A stretch of 36,471 nucleotides of DNA from an uncultured bacterium (GTDB taxonomy: Bacteria > Actinomycetota > Actinomycetes > S36-B12 > CAIYMF01), in assembly GCA_903826575.1 (NCBI GenBank), contig CAIKEU010000011.1, forward strand, positions 1 to 36,471, given 5' to 3'. The stretch's first letter is position 1; the number at the start of each line of letters is the position of its first letter. The translations under genes were made by a program, and so were the position numbers. The notes beneath the pieces are model-generated. The model searched no databases, had not been told where the DNA came from, and saw only the letters and a list, made by a program, of their open reading frames with translations. This document shows, in pieces, positions 16,893 to 24,285 of the stretch.

Positions 16893-17004
16893 CAGAGCGG
16901 ACTTCGTCAGGGGTCGCGGCGCAAATAAAAGCGCAGCGCAGCGGGCGCCGAGGCGGCCGTGAGCAGCAAGTCTTTGCGCTAGGCCCCTGACGAAGTCCGC
17001 TCTG
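16893..17004. repeat. 112-bp element with perfect 21-bp inverted ends
   Basis: Bases 16893-16913 (starting CAGAGCGGACTTCG, ending TCAGGGG) are exactly complementary to 16984-17004. A second inner pair, GCGCAAA (16919-16925) and TTTGCGC (16973-16979), continues the stem, leaving a GC-rich core. No ORF and no target-site duplication are visible. It lies between the Fic module and the divergent MFS gene. It could be a miniature inverted-repeat element, a REP-like sequence or a large terminator-like hairpin. Confidence 0.85.
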
Positions 17005-17056
17005 GTCAGTGGTCGAGATGTGTGGATCGTCCTTGTGGCCGTGAGACGATGGCGGG

Positions 17057-18316
17057 ATGCTGCGTCGTCCTGCTCCGGATAGTTTGTGGGCGGATGCGAA
17101 TTGGCGCAGGTATTGGCTAAGCCGCGTCATTTCCTACATCGGCGGCACGATTACCTATGTTGCCGCGCCGATCTTGGTTTATAGCCTGACGCATTCTGCG
17201 TTGCTTACTGGAGTGACGACGGCGACCGAGGGCCTGCCGTATCTACTCTTTGGTTTGTACGCCGGCGCTATCGCGGACCGGATTGATCGTCGCCGCATGA
17301 TGGTGTCGTCTGACTTCATCAACGCGTTCGTTCTGGCCACTGTTCCGATCGCGGAAATGATGGGTCGGCTGACGGTTGTGCATGTCATCCTCGTCGGGTT
17401 TGTGTCGATGAGTGTGTGGGTCTTCTATGACGCCGCAAACTTTGGTGCGGTGCCGACGCTGGTTGGCAAAAGTCGTATCAGTGCTGCGAATTCTGCAGTC
17501 TGGGGTTCGACTCAGGTGTTCGACGTCGTCATGCCGGGCCTTGTTGGTGTCGTCGTCGCGTTCATCTATCCGGCAACCTTGTACTGGGTGAATGCGTTTA
17601 CGTTCCTTGCATCGGCATTCCTCGTGCGAAGTATCACGGCGTCTCTCAATGGTGCCCGCGAGGTTTCTGGAAGCGTGCGCGATGACGTATTCACAGGAGT
17701 TAAGTGGCTGTGGTCGCATCCTTCATTGCGTACTCTCACGCTCGTCGGTACCGCTACCTCGTTTGCGATGAGTGCACTGATGGGTCAGCTCGTGCCATTC
17801 GCTGATCAGCACCTGGGGATCCATCAGGGTGATCCCAGGCTTGGTGCGCTGTTCGCGGTGTTTAGTTTCGGCGGCTTGTTTGGCACGTTGAGTCACCCCT
17901 ACGTGAAGAAGTATTCCCCTGCTCGTATCTCGCTTGTTGCGACGAGTGTTGAGGTGGTTGTCCTTCTGTTGATTCCGTGGCCGACCAACTGGTTAGTCAC
18001 GTGTGTGCTGACGTTCATCTTCGGATTCGCCAATATCTTGGCGGTTGTTAACGTGATCAACTTCCGTCAGGAAGAAACACCGGAGGAATTGCAGAGCCGC
18101 ATCAACACCTCCGGGCGCATGCTCTCGTGGGGTGGGGGAGGCCCCATCGGAGCCCTCACCGGTGGCATCGTCGCGCACTACTACTCGCCGGCTGTCGGGG
18201 TGTTCGTTGGTGCACTGGTACTGGCGGTGAGCACGATACTGGCCTGGAATTCCAGCCTTCGTTTGATTCCCGCTCAGCGCAGCGAGGCGACCGCCGAAGC
18301 GCTTGGCGCGGCGTAG
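17057..18316 (+). CDS. MFS transporter, MFS_3/EntS-like
   Basis: A 419-residue membrane protein with about 12 hydrophobic segments. Loop 2-3 has the major facilitator signature LYAGAIADRIDRRRMM (compare GxxxDRxGRRxx). WRYWLSRVISYIGGTITYVA, the N-terminal helix, and FRQEETPEELQSRINTSGRM, a cytoplasmic loop late in the protein, are typical of the enterobactin-exporter-like MFS_3 family. Probable role: proton-driven efflux of a small molecule; substrate unknown. ATG 17057 follows GATGGCGGG. It is transcribed away from the 112-bp element and the Fic module. Confidence 0.85.
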   Translation: MLRRPAPDSLWADANWRRYWLSRVISYIGGTITYVAAPILVYSLTHSALLTGVTTATEGLPYLLFGLYAGAIADRIDRRRMMVSSDFINAFVLATVPIAEMMGRLTVVHVILVGFVSMSVWVFYDAANFGAVPTLVGKSRISAANSAVWGSTQVFDVVMPGLVGVVVAFIYPATLYWVNAFTFLASAFLVRSITASLNGAREVSGSVRDDVFTGVKWLWSHPSLRTLTLVGTATSFAMSALMGQLVPFADQHLGIHQGDPRLGALFAVFSFGGLFGTLSHPYVKKYSPARISLVATSVEVVVLLLIPWPTNWLVTCVLTFIFGFANILAVVNVINFRQEETPEELQSRINTSGRMLSWGGGGPIGALTGGIVAHYYSPAVGVFVGALVLAVSTILAWNSSLRLIPAQRSEATAEALGAA

Positions 18317-18341
18317 GCGTAATGCGGGGTAAGTCTGGCCG

Positions 18342-18396
18342 CGCGTAGCGATATCCTGCTACGCGTGGATGACGTCCACGCCGTAAACCCAAGGAG
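18342..18396 (+). promoter_or_regulatory. proS leader with two mutually exclusive hairpins
   Basis: CGCGTAGC (18342-18349) pairs with GCTACGCG (18358-18365). GCGTGGA (18363-18369) pairs with TCCACGC (18375-18381). The two stems share 18363-18365, so only one can form fully. The AAGGAG ribosome site (18391-18396) follows 9 nt later, 5 nt before GTG 18402. No T-box consensus is present. Confidence 0.45.
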
Positions 18397-18401
18397 ATCC
18401 C

Positions 18402-20165
18402 GTGCTATTGCGTCTGTCGAACCTCTTCCTTCGCACCCTGCGTGAGGATCCGGCTGATGCGGAGGTGCCGAGTCACCGGCTCCTCGTGCGCGGCGGTTAC
18501 GTGCGTCGCATCGCTCCGGGCATCTTCTCCTGGTTACCCCTTGGCTTTATCACCTACCGCAATGTTGAGCGCATCGTCCGTGAAGAGATGGATGCCGCTG
18601 GCTTCCAAGAGGTTCATTTTCCGGCTCTGCTGCCGCGCGAGCCCTACGAGCAGACGAATCGCTGGACTGAATACGGCGGAAACCTGTTCCGCCTGAAGGA
18701 TCGTCGCGAGAACGATTACCTGCTCGGCCCGACTCACGAAGAAATGTTCACCCTGATGGTGAAGGGTGAGTATTCGTCTTACAAGGATCTGCCTGTCTCG
18801 CTCTACCAGATTCAGACGAAGTACCGCGACGAAGCTCGTCCGCGTGCGGGCATTCTGCGTGGCCGCGAATTCGTGATGAAGGATTCGTACTCGTTCGACG
18901 TCACCGACGAAGGGTTGCAAGCCTCTTACGACAAACATCGGGCGGCTTACATCAAGACCTTTGACCGTTTAGGTTTGACGTACGTCATCGTGTCGGCAAC
19001 CTCTGGTGCGATGGGTGGCTCGGCTTCTGAAGAGTTCTTGGCACCCTGCGAATCTGGTGAAGACACGTTCGTAAAGTGCACGTCGTGTGACTACGCGGCA
19101 AATGTCGAGGCTGTGGTGACGCCGGTGCCGGCGGCACTGTCAATTGATGATGCACCTGCGGCTCACGTAGAGGAGACTCCCAATACGCCGACCATCGAGT
19201 CGTTGGTCAACCATGCCAATGAAGCTCAGCCGCTGGCCGACCGCGCGTGGACGGCAGCCGATACGTTGAAGAACGTTGTTCTTACTGTCACCTTGCCCGA
19301 CGCATCGACGTACCCGCTGGTAGTTGGGCTGCCCGGTGACCGCGAAGTCGACATGAAGCGTCTTGAGGCGGTGCTGCACCCAGGTGTGCCAGCGCCGATG
19401 GAAGAGGCTGAGTTTGCCAAGCATCCGTCACTCGTCAAGGGTTACATCGGTCCAGAAGCGTTGGGCGAGAAGTCAATTTCGAAGATCCGTTACGTCGTGG
19501 ATCCTCGCGTCGTCGATGGGACGCGTTGGATCACTGGTGCGAACCAGCCTGGACGCCACGTCTTCGAACTAACCATGGGTCGTGACTTCACCGCCGATGG
19601 CACGATCGAGGCTGCGGAGATCAAGGCCGGTGACGTGTGCCCGAATTGCGCGTCCGAGCTTGAGATTGCTCGCGGTATCGAGATCGGCCATATCTTCCAA
19701 CTCGGCCGCAAGTACGCAGAGGCTCTCGACCTCAAGGTGCTCGACGAAAACGGCAAGCAAGTTGTTGTCACGATGGGTTCGTATGGCATCGGAGTCTCGC
19801 GTGCCGTCGCGGCAATTGCCGAGCAGAGCTACGACGAAATCGGTCTGGTGTGGCCCCGCGAAGTTGCGCCTGCCGATGTCCACCTCGTCGCAACCGGCAA
19901 GGACGATGCGGTGTACGAGTACGCCGAAAATCTCGCTGCCTCGCTGGAGAACGCAGGGCTGCGGATCTTGTTTGACGATCGCCGTCAAGCGTCACCTGGC
20001 GTCAAGTTCAAGGACTCCGAACTACTTGGTGTTCCGACGATCGTTGTTGTCGGTAAAGGCCTCGTGGATGGTGTGATCGAGATTAAGGATCGCGCCACTG
20101 GTGATCGCATTGAGGTGCCCGCCGACGAGGCGGCAGACCGCATCGTTGCTGCTTGCCACAGCTAA
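18402..20165 (+). CDS. proS: Prolyl-tRNA synthetase, bacterial type with editing domain
   Basis: A 587-residue class II aminoacyl-tRNA synthetase that charges tRNA-Pro. Motif 2 is [24 protein letters not shown] and motif 3 [17 protein letters not shown], with GPTHEEMFT at the ATP site. A YbaK-like editing insertion ([20 protein letters not shown] onwards, residues about 288-400) lies between motifs 2 and 3 and hydrolyses mischarged Ala-tRNA. Paired cysteines CTSC and CPNC flank it, as in other bacterial ProRS. The anticodon-binding domain ends the protein. The start is GTG 18402 after a perfect AAGGAG. Confidence 0.97.
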   Translation: MLLRLSNLFLRTLREDPADAEVPSHRLLVRGGYVRRIAPGIFSWLPLGFITYRNVERIVREEMDAAGFQEVHFPALLPREPYEQTNRWTEYGGNLFRLKDRRENDYLLGPTHEEMFTLMVKGEYSSYKDLPVSLYQIQTKYRDEARPRAGILRGREFVMKDSYSFDVTDEGLQASYDKHRAAYIKTFDRLGLTYVIVSATSGAMGGSASEEFLAPCESGEDTFVKCTSCDYAANVEAVVTPVPAALSIDDAPAAHVEETPNTPTIESLVNHANEAQPLADRAWTAADTLKNVVLTVTLPDASTYPLVVGLPGDREVDMKRLEAVLHPGVPAPMEEAEFAKHPSLVKGYIGPEALGEKSISKIRYVVDPRVVDGTRWITGANQPGRHVFELTMGRDFTADGTIEAAEIKAGDVCPNCASELEIARGIEIGHIFQLGRKYAEALDLKVLDENGKQVVVTMGSYGIGVSRAVAAIAEQSYDEIGLVWPREVAPADVHLVATGKDDAVYEYAENLAASLENAGLRILFDDRRQASPGVKFKDSELLGVPTIVVVGKGLVDGVIEIKDRATGDRIEVPADEAADRIVAACHS

Positions 20166-20166
20166 C

Positions 20167-20964
20167 GTGCAAGAGTTCATCGGCGTAGCGCCGCCAGTTC
20201 TGCTGTTCCTTCTTGGGGCAGCCGGATTGGCCGGCTGGGTCGACGCTGTCAGCGGTGGCGGTGGGCTTATCCAACTTCCTGCGCTATTGATTGGATTGCC
20301 GAACGCGGCACCCGCGACCGTTCTCGGCACAAACAAGTGTTCGTCGATCATCGGTACGACGGCAGCCGCGGTCACCTACCGTCGCGCAGCCGTGAACGAT
20401 ATGAAGACGGCCGTCCCGATGGCCATCGCTGCGTTCTTCGGCTCAGCGGTGGGCGCGCATCTTGCGACGAGGATTCCGGGTTCGTACTTCCGTCCCCTTG
20501 CGCTCATCCTTCTACTGATTGTTGGCGCGTGGACGCTATTGCGACCTGCCCTCGGTGAGGATCAAGACCTGCGTTGGCATGGCACCGAAAACCATGTGCG
20601 TCATGGTGTTGCAGCGGTTGCAATGGGTGCACTGATTGGTACATATGACGGCGTATTCGGTCCGGGGACAGGTACATTCCTAGTGTTTGGCCTGGTCTCG
20701 CTGCTGGGCTACTCATTCCTGAATGCATCGGCGATTGCCAAGGTTGTCAACGTATCGACGAATCTCGCAGCAATCATCGTGTTCGGCCTCGGTGGTCATG
20801 TGCTGTGGATTCTGGGCATCACGATGGGTTTGGCGAATCTCACCGGTGCGGTGATCGGAGCCCGTACGGCAGTGCGTAAGGGATCCGGCTTCGTGCGCAT
20901 CGTCTTCTTGGTTGTGGTCGGCCTTTTGCTCTTGCGTATGGGCTACGACATCGTCGTCCACTGA
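20167..20964 (+). CDS. TSUP-family (TauE/SafE) membrane permease
   Basis: A 265-residue hydrophobic protein with about 8 predicted membrane segments. AGLAGWVDAVSGGGGLIQLP and LGTNKCSSIIGTTAAAVTYR are the hallmark first repeat, and GTYDGVFGPGTGTFLVF the second, of the sulfite exporter TauE/SafE family. Members move sulfur-containing or organic anions; substrate here is unknown. GTG 20167, one base after the proS stop, is the likely start; the frame is open from 20101 inside proS. It probably shares the proS transcript. It converges on the DUF4439 gene. Confidence 0.85.
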   Translation: MQEFIGVAPPVLLFLLGAAGLAGWVDAVSGGGGLIQLPALLIGLPNAAPATVLGTNKCSSIIGTTAAAVTYRRAAVNDMKTAVPMAIAAFFGSAVGAHLATRIPGSYFRPLALILLLIVGAWTLLRPALGEDQDLRWHGTENHVRHGVAAVAMGALIGTYDGVFGPGTGTFLVFGLVSLLGYSFLNASAIAKVVNVSTNLAAIIVFGLGGHVLWILGITMGLANLTGAVIGARTAVRKGSGFVRIVFLVVVGLLLLRMGYDIVVH

Positions 20965-20974
20965 CCAGTGAGCG

Positions 20975-21382
20975 TCAGGAGGCGCCCGGCCAGACCGGTG
21001 CTTGACCATTCCACGAGGTTGAACGAACCGAACACTCAACTGCGACGAGCGCAGCCGTTGAACGATCCGCATCGGTGGATGCTGCGGCCACACCAGCCCA
21101 CTGACCGCTGAGGCGATCTTCAACGAGCGCAGCAAGTTCTCGCGCTTGGGTGGGGGTGCTCACCTCGGCGGGTAGATCGTAAATAGCTGCTGCGGCCACC
21201 GGCGTGCCACCGCCAGCGATAATCTTGGCGCGAAGTTGATCGCGCTTTTGTCGATGACCGGCCATCACCGTGAGAGCGCGAGTTTCTTCCGCTCCCTTGA
21301 GGTGCGCTCCAATTACGCCGTAGGCGTAGATGGCCGCGTATTCACCCGCCAGAGCCACATTGAGTGCGTCGATATTGCTCAT
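20975..21382 (-). CDS. DUF4439 ferritin-like protein
   Basis: A 135-residue, alanine-rich helical protein. The start MSNIDALNVALAGEYAAIYA, then GVIGAHL, VMAGHRQKRDQL and VEDRLSGQWAGV, matches the ferritin-like DUF4439 domain found between proS and rimP in many Actinobacteria. Glu14 and the AGHRQKRD helix occupy positions expected of ferritin-like metal ligands, but I cannot confirm metal binding. Its ATG overlaps the upstream lipoprotein stop as ATGA, so both are made together. Function unknown. Confidence 0.78.
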   Translation of the reverse strand: MSNIDALNVALAGEYAAIYAYGVIGAHLKGAEETRALTVMAGHRQKRDQLRAKIIAGGGTPVAAAAIYDLPAEVSTPTQARELAALVEDRLSGQWAGVAAASTDADRSTAALVAVECSVRSTSWNGQAPVWPGAS

Positions 21383-21945
21383 GACGTTGCCATCTTGAGA
21401 GACTCGGCGGCGGCTGCGCTACCGGCCGCAGCGAGCACGATAAGACGAGCAAGTTCCGGATCGACGGCGCGACCTGCCTGCTTGATCAGGGTCGCCGACG
21501 AGGCCAACTCGGCCTTGCGCAGTCCCTTTGGGCCTAACGTTGGTGTTGATGGTGCGGGAGTCACTGCGGAGGTCGCCGGTGATGGACTGGCTGGTGAAGA
21601 AGCCGGTTCTGGTGCTGCGGGTGATGGCCCGGCCGAACCCGAAGATTTCGGGTCAATCGCTTGTCCGTACGCACGATGGCGCTCGCCAATTGCTTTCACT
21701 TGGGCACCAATGACGGCTGGCACTTCTGCGGCTTCATACAGCGCCGTCATCTGTGCCTGATCGCGGCCGATCTCGGCGCGCAGTACCCGGTCTGGATCTT
21801 CAGGACCTCCGGGTGATGTGGGTTTCGGGTCCGGTCCGGAAGATGATGTACACCCAGCGAGGGTTCCAACGACGCCACCAATCACCGCAAACCGCATGAC
21901 GTCGCGACGCGACACACGCATGTGTTTGGCAGTGATTTCGGACAT
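21379..21945 (-). CDS. Tat-type lipoprotein, helical, unknown function
   Basis: A 188-residue exported protein. It has a twin-arginine signal (SRRDVMRF at 12-19), a hydrophobic stretch and a lipobox LAGC, so Cys32 should carry lipid at the outer face of the membrane. The mature part has two helical segments (LRAEIGRDQAQMTALYEAAE, GERHRAYGQAI) and a C-terminal helix pair. A Pro/Ser/Ala-rich linker of about 45 residues lies between them. The helices with E-x-x-H-like spacing suggest a ferritin-like partner of the downstream DUF4439 protein. It is divergent from rimP. I do not recognise a named family beyond this. Confidence 0.75.
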   Translation of the reverse strand: MSEITAKHMRVSRRDVMRFAVIGGVVGTLAGCTSSSGPDPKPTSPGGPEDPDRVLRAEIGRDQAQMTALYEAAEVPAVIGAQVKAIGERHRAYGQAIDPKSSGSAGPSPAAPEPASSPASPSPATSAVTPAPSTPTLGPKGLRKAELASSATLIKQAGRAVDPELARLIVLAAAGSAAAAESLKMATS

Positions 21946-22135
21946 GTTTCCAACCTTCTCACGTCATCTCGGTGACGCATCGCACTGGTTGGTCTACGAC
22001 AGCCTAGATCCAGCATTAGAATCGAGGTCGCGCGATTCGTAGCTGGATCGTTCCAACAGGTAAAGCACATCACAACTAGCCCGGCACAACAGAATCCCAT
22101 AACAGCACAGCACCAGCGGTGCGAGGAGGAGTTCC

Positions 22136-22786
22136 ATGTCCAGCTCGCAATCCCGTCCCAGCGGGAGCGGCAAGAACACGCTTTCTAAGCAAAAGGAAGC
22201 CGTGATCGAGGTGTTGACTCCGGTGGTCGAGGCTCAGGGTTTCTTCCTGGAAGACGTCGACCTTCGTGCTGTCGGTCGCAGGCTTGTTCTGCGGATTCTC
22301 GTTGATACCGAATCGGGCGTGAACCTTGATGACGTTGCAAACGCCTCTCGTTTGATCTCTGACGTTATGGACGAAAAAGATCCTTTCGACGATGAGCCGT
22401 ACACACTCGAGGTGTCATCACCCGGGGTCGATCGGCCGCTCACAATGCCGCGCCACTGGATGCGAAATCTCGGTCGCCTTGTCGCCGTCACCCTGACGAA
22501 CTCTAAGCAGCTCACCGGTCGTATCTCGTCGATCGATGGCGACACTGTCGTTCTCGAATTCGACAACAAGGGACGTAAGTCCACCCAGCAGATTGCGTTA
22601 GCGGACATCTCCAAAGCGGTTGTGCAGATTGAGTTCTCACGGGTTGAGTCGGCAGAGTTGGTGCCACTTGCCGGGGCTGACGACTCAGACGATCACGATG
22701 GCAACGCGCGCGAAACAGATGAGTACGAAACAGAGGGTGATTCAGATGACGCCGATCTGGCCGCCGACGATGAGGAAGAGGTTTAA
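22136..22786 (+). CDS. rimP: Ribosome maturation factor RimP
   Basis: A 216-residue factor needed to assemble the 30S subunit. The N-terminal domain (VVEAQGFFLEDVDLRAVG, then LRILVDTESGVNLDDVANAS) and the C-terminal SH3-like domain (SSPGVDRPLTMPRHW, RISSIDGDTVVLEF) are both present. About 45 residues after the fold form an acidic tail rich in Asp/Glu. RimP is usually 150-180 residues, so the tail explains the length. ATG 22136 follows GAGGAGGAG. It leads the nusA-infB operon; nusA begins 4 bp after the stop. Confidence 0.95.
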   Translation: MSSSQSRPSGSGKNTLSKQKEAVIEVLTPVVEAQGFFLEDVDLRAVGRRLVLRILVDTESGVNLDDVANASRLISDVMDEKDPFDDEPYTLEVSSPGVDRPLTMPRHWMRNLGRLVAVTLTNSKQLTGRISSIDGDTVVLEFDNKGRKSTQQIALADISKAVVQIEFSRVESAELVPLAGADDSDDHDGNARETDEYETEGDSDDADLAADDEEEV

Positions 22787-22790
22787 GTAA

Positions 22791-23861
22791 ATGGATATCG
22801 ATATGAGCGCCCTGCGGGCACTCGTCCAAGACAGAGGCTTGTCCTTCGATCTCATCGTCGAAACCCTCGAGCAGGCCCTTCTCCTCGCGTACCACCGCAC
22901 CGAGGGATCTTCCCAGCATGCCCGCGTCGATTTCGACCGGAAATCTGGGCACGTGCGGGTGATGGCTCGCGATGATCACGATGGTCAGCAAGGTCCCGAG
23001 TACGACGACACACCTGACGATTTCGGACGCGTAGCCGCGGCTACGGCGCGCGGCGTCATTCTTCAACGCCTTCGCGAAGCGGAAGATGATGTGACGTTCG
23101 GTGAGTTTGACGGGTCCGAAGGAACGCTCGTCTCAGGTCTTATCCAGCAGGGCAATGATCCCAAGATGGTGCTTGTTGACCTCGGCAAGGTTGAGGGTGT
23201 CATTCCGCCGCAGGAGCAGGTGCCAGGGGAGAAATACACTCACGGCACCCGCATAAAGTGCCACGTTGTATCGGTGGCTAAAGGCCCCCGCGGGCCCAAG
23301 GTGACGCTCTCACGCACCCACCCCAACCTGGTGAAATCGCTGTTTGCGCTTGAGGTTCCGGAGATCGCTGACGGATCCGTTGAGATCACGTCGATAGCCC
23401 GTGAGGCCGGACACCGAACGAAGATCGCGGTGCGATCAACCGTGGAAGGCCTCAATGCCAAGGGCTCGTGCATCGGCCCACTCGGTCAGCGGGTTCGAGC
23501 GATCATGTCCGAGCTACATGGCGAAAAGATCGACATTGTCGACTGGTCTGATGATCCCGCTGAGATGGTTGCCCACGCGCTGTCGCCCGCTCGAGTGTCG
23601 TCGGTGACAGTCGTCGACGAGGTAGCCCGCTCGGCCCGAGTGATCGTGCCGGACTATCAACTTTCACTTGCTATCGGTCGCGAAGGTCAAAATGCCCGTC
23701 TGGCGGCCCGTTTAACCGGTTGGCGGATCGATATTCGGCCTGATACCGCGCCTGGTGAGCCTCTCGGTCGTGCAGTTGGCGAGTCAGGGGGCCATGGAGA
23801 CGACCTCGATTATCGCGACGATCCAGATCTTGGTGTCTCTACGGATGTCGGGCGTGACTGA
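22791..23861 (+). CDS. nusA: Transcription termination/antitermination factor NusA
   Basis: A 356-residue protein that binds RNA polymerase and nascent RNA. It has the N-terminal polymerase-binding domain ([16 protein letters not shown]), then an S1 domain ([24 protein letters not shown]). Two KH domains follow ([37 protein letters not shown]). As in other Actinobacteria it lacks the C-terminal acidic repeats of E. coli NusA. ATG 22791 is 4 bp after rimP; an in-frame ATG at 22803 is an alternative. The gene end overlaps ylxR. Confidence 0.95.
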   Translation: MDIDMSALRALVQDRGLSFDLIVETLEQALLLAYHRTEGSSQHARVDFDRKSGHVRVMARDDHDGQQGPEYDDTPDDFGRVAAATARGVILQRLREAEDDVTFGEFDGSEGTLVSGLIQQGNDPKMVLVDLGKVEGVIPPQEQVPGEKYTHGTRIKCHVVSVAKGPRGPKVTLSRTHPNLVKSLFALEVPEIADGSVEITSIAREAGHRTKIAVRSTVEGLNAKGSCIGPLGQRVRAIMSELHGEKIDIVDWSDDPAEMVAHALSPARVSSVTVVDEVARSARVIVPDYQLSLAIGREGQNARLAARLTGWRIDIRPDTAPGEPLGRAVGESGGHGDDLDYRDDPDLGVSTDVGRD

Positions 23862-24201
23862 TAGCCCCCGCGGGGAGGTAGACTATGAGACGGTCACTCG
23901 GCCGAAAGCTTCTGCAGCCGTGCCAACGCGCACGTGTGTGGGCTGCCGTCGGAAGGGTGCCCGCTCTGAACTGCTCCGTGTAGCAATGGTTGGGGATGAA
24001 CTCGTCCCGGACCTACCTGCTCGGCTACCAGGTCGAGGCGCATGGGTGCACCTCGAGCAGGACTGCCTAGCACTGGCTGTGCGGCGTCGAGCGTTACCCC
24101 GTGCCCTTCGGGTTTCGGGTCCGTTGGACGTCACGGCAGTAGAAGAGCAGATCGAAGTACTGACCACTGTCCACCTAGGTTCGGGGAGCAAGAAGCCATG
24201 A
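23845..24201 (+). CDS. ylxR: YlxR-family RNA-binding protein
   Basis: A small basic protein (118 residues from ATG 23845) of the YlxR/DUF448 family, always found between nusA and infB. The defining [20 protein letters not shown] and [14 protein letters not shown] motifs are present. The start is uncertain: ATG 23845 and GTG 23854 overlap nusA, while GTG 23920 lies directly before the conserved core. A GGGGAGG purine run at 23872-23878 does not place any of them well. The family binds RNA and has been linked to RNase P and to transcription control in other bacteria. Confidence 0.85.
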   Translation: MSGVTDSPRGEVDYETVTRPKASAAVPTRTCVGCRRKGARSELLRVAMVGDELVPDLPARLPGRGAWVHLEQDCLALAVRRRALPRALRVSGPLDVTAVEEQIEVLTTVHLGSGSKKP

Positions 24202-24247
24202 GCACCCGATGAACGCCCAGCGATGAGCGAGTCCGTGCACGTCTAAG

Positions 24248-24270
24248 TGGTCCGGTTTTAACCCGGGCCA
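24248..24270 (+). promoter_or_regulatory. Hairpin before the infB ribosome-binding site
   Basis: TGGTCCGG (24248-24255) pairs with CCGGGCCA (24263-24270) with one G-U pair and a TTTTAAC loop. It ends 6 nt before the AGGAG site of infB. It may terminate, or tune infB translation. Confidence 0.4.
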
Positions 24271-24285
24271 AAGCATAGGAGAACT

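Noticed and set aside
16893-17004. Insertion sequence with transposase
   Set aside because: Only 112 bp, no ORF, and no target duplication at the ends.
18317-18401. T-box riboswitch upstream of proS
   Set aside because: No T-box sequence (TGGNACCGCG-like) and the leader is too short.
21946-22135. tRNA or small RNA between the lipoprotein gene and rimP
   Set aside because: No cloverleaf or CCA-type end; only an ordinary divergent promoter region with no clear elements.
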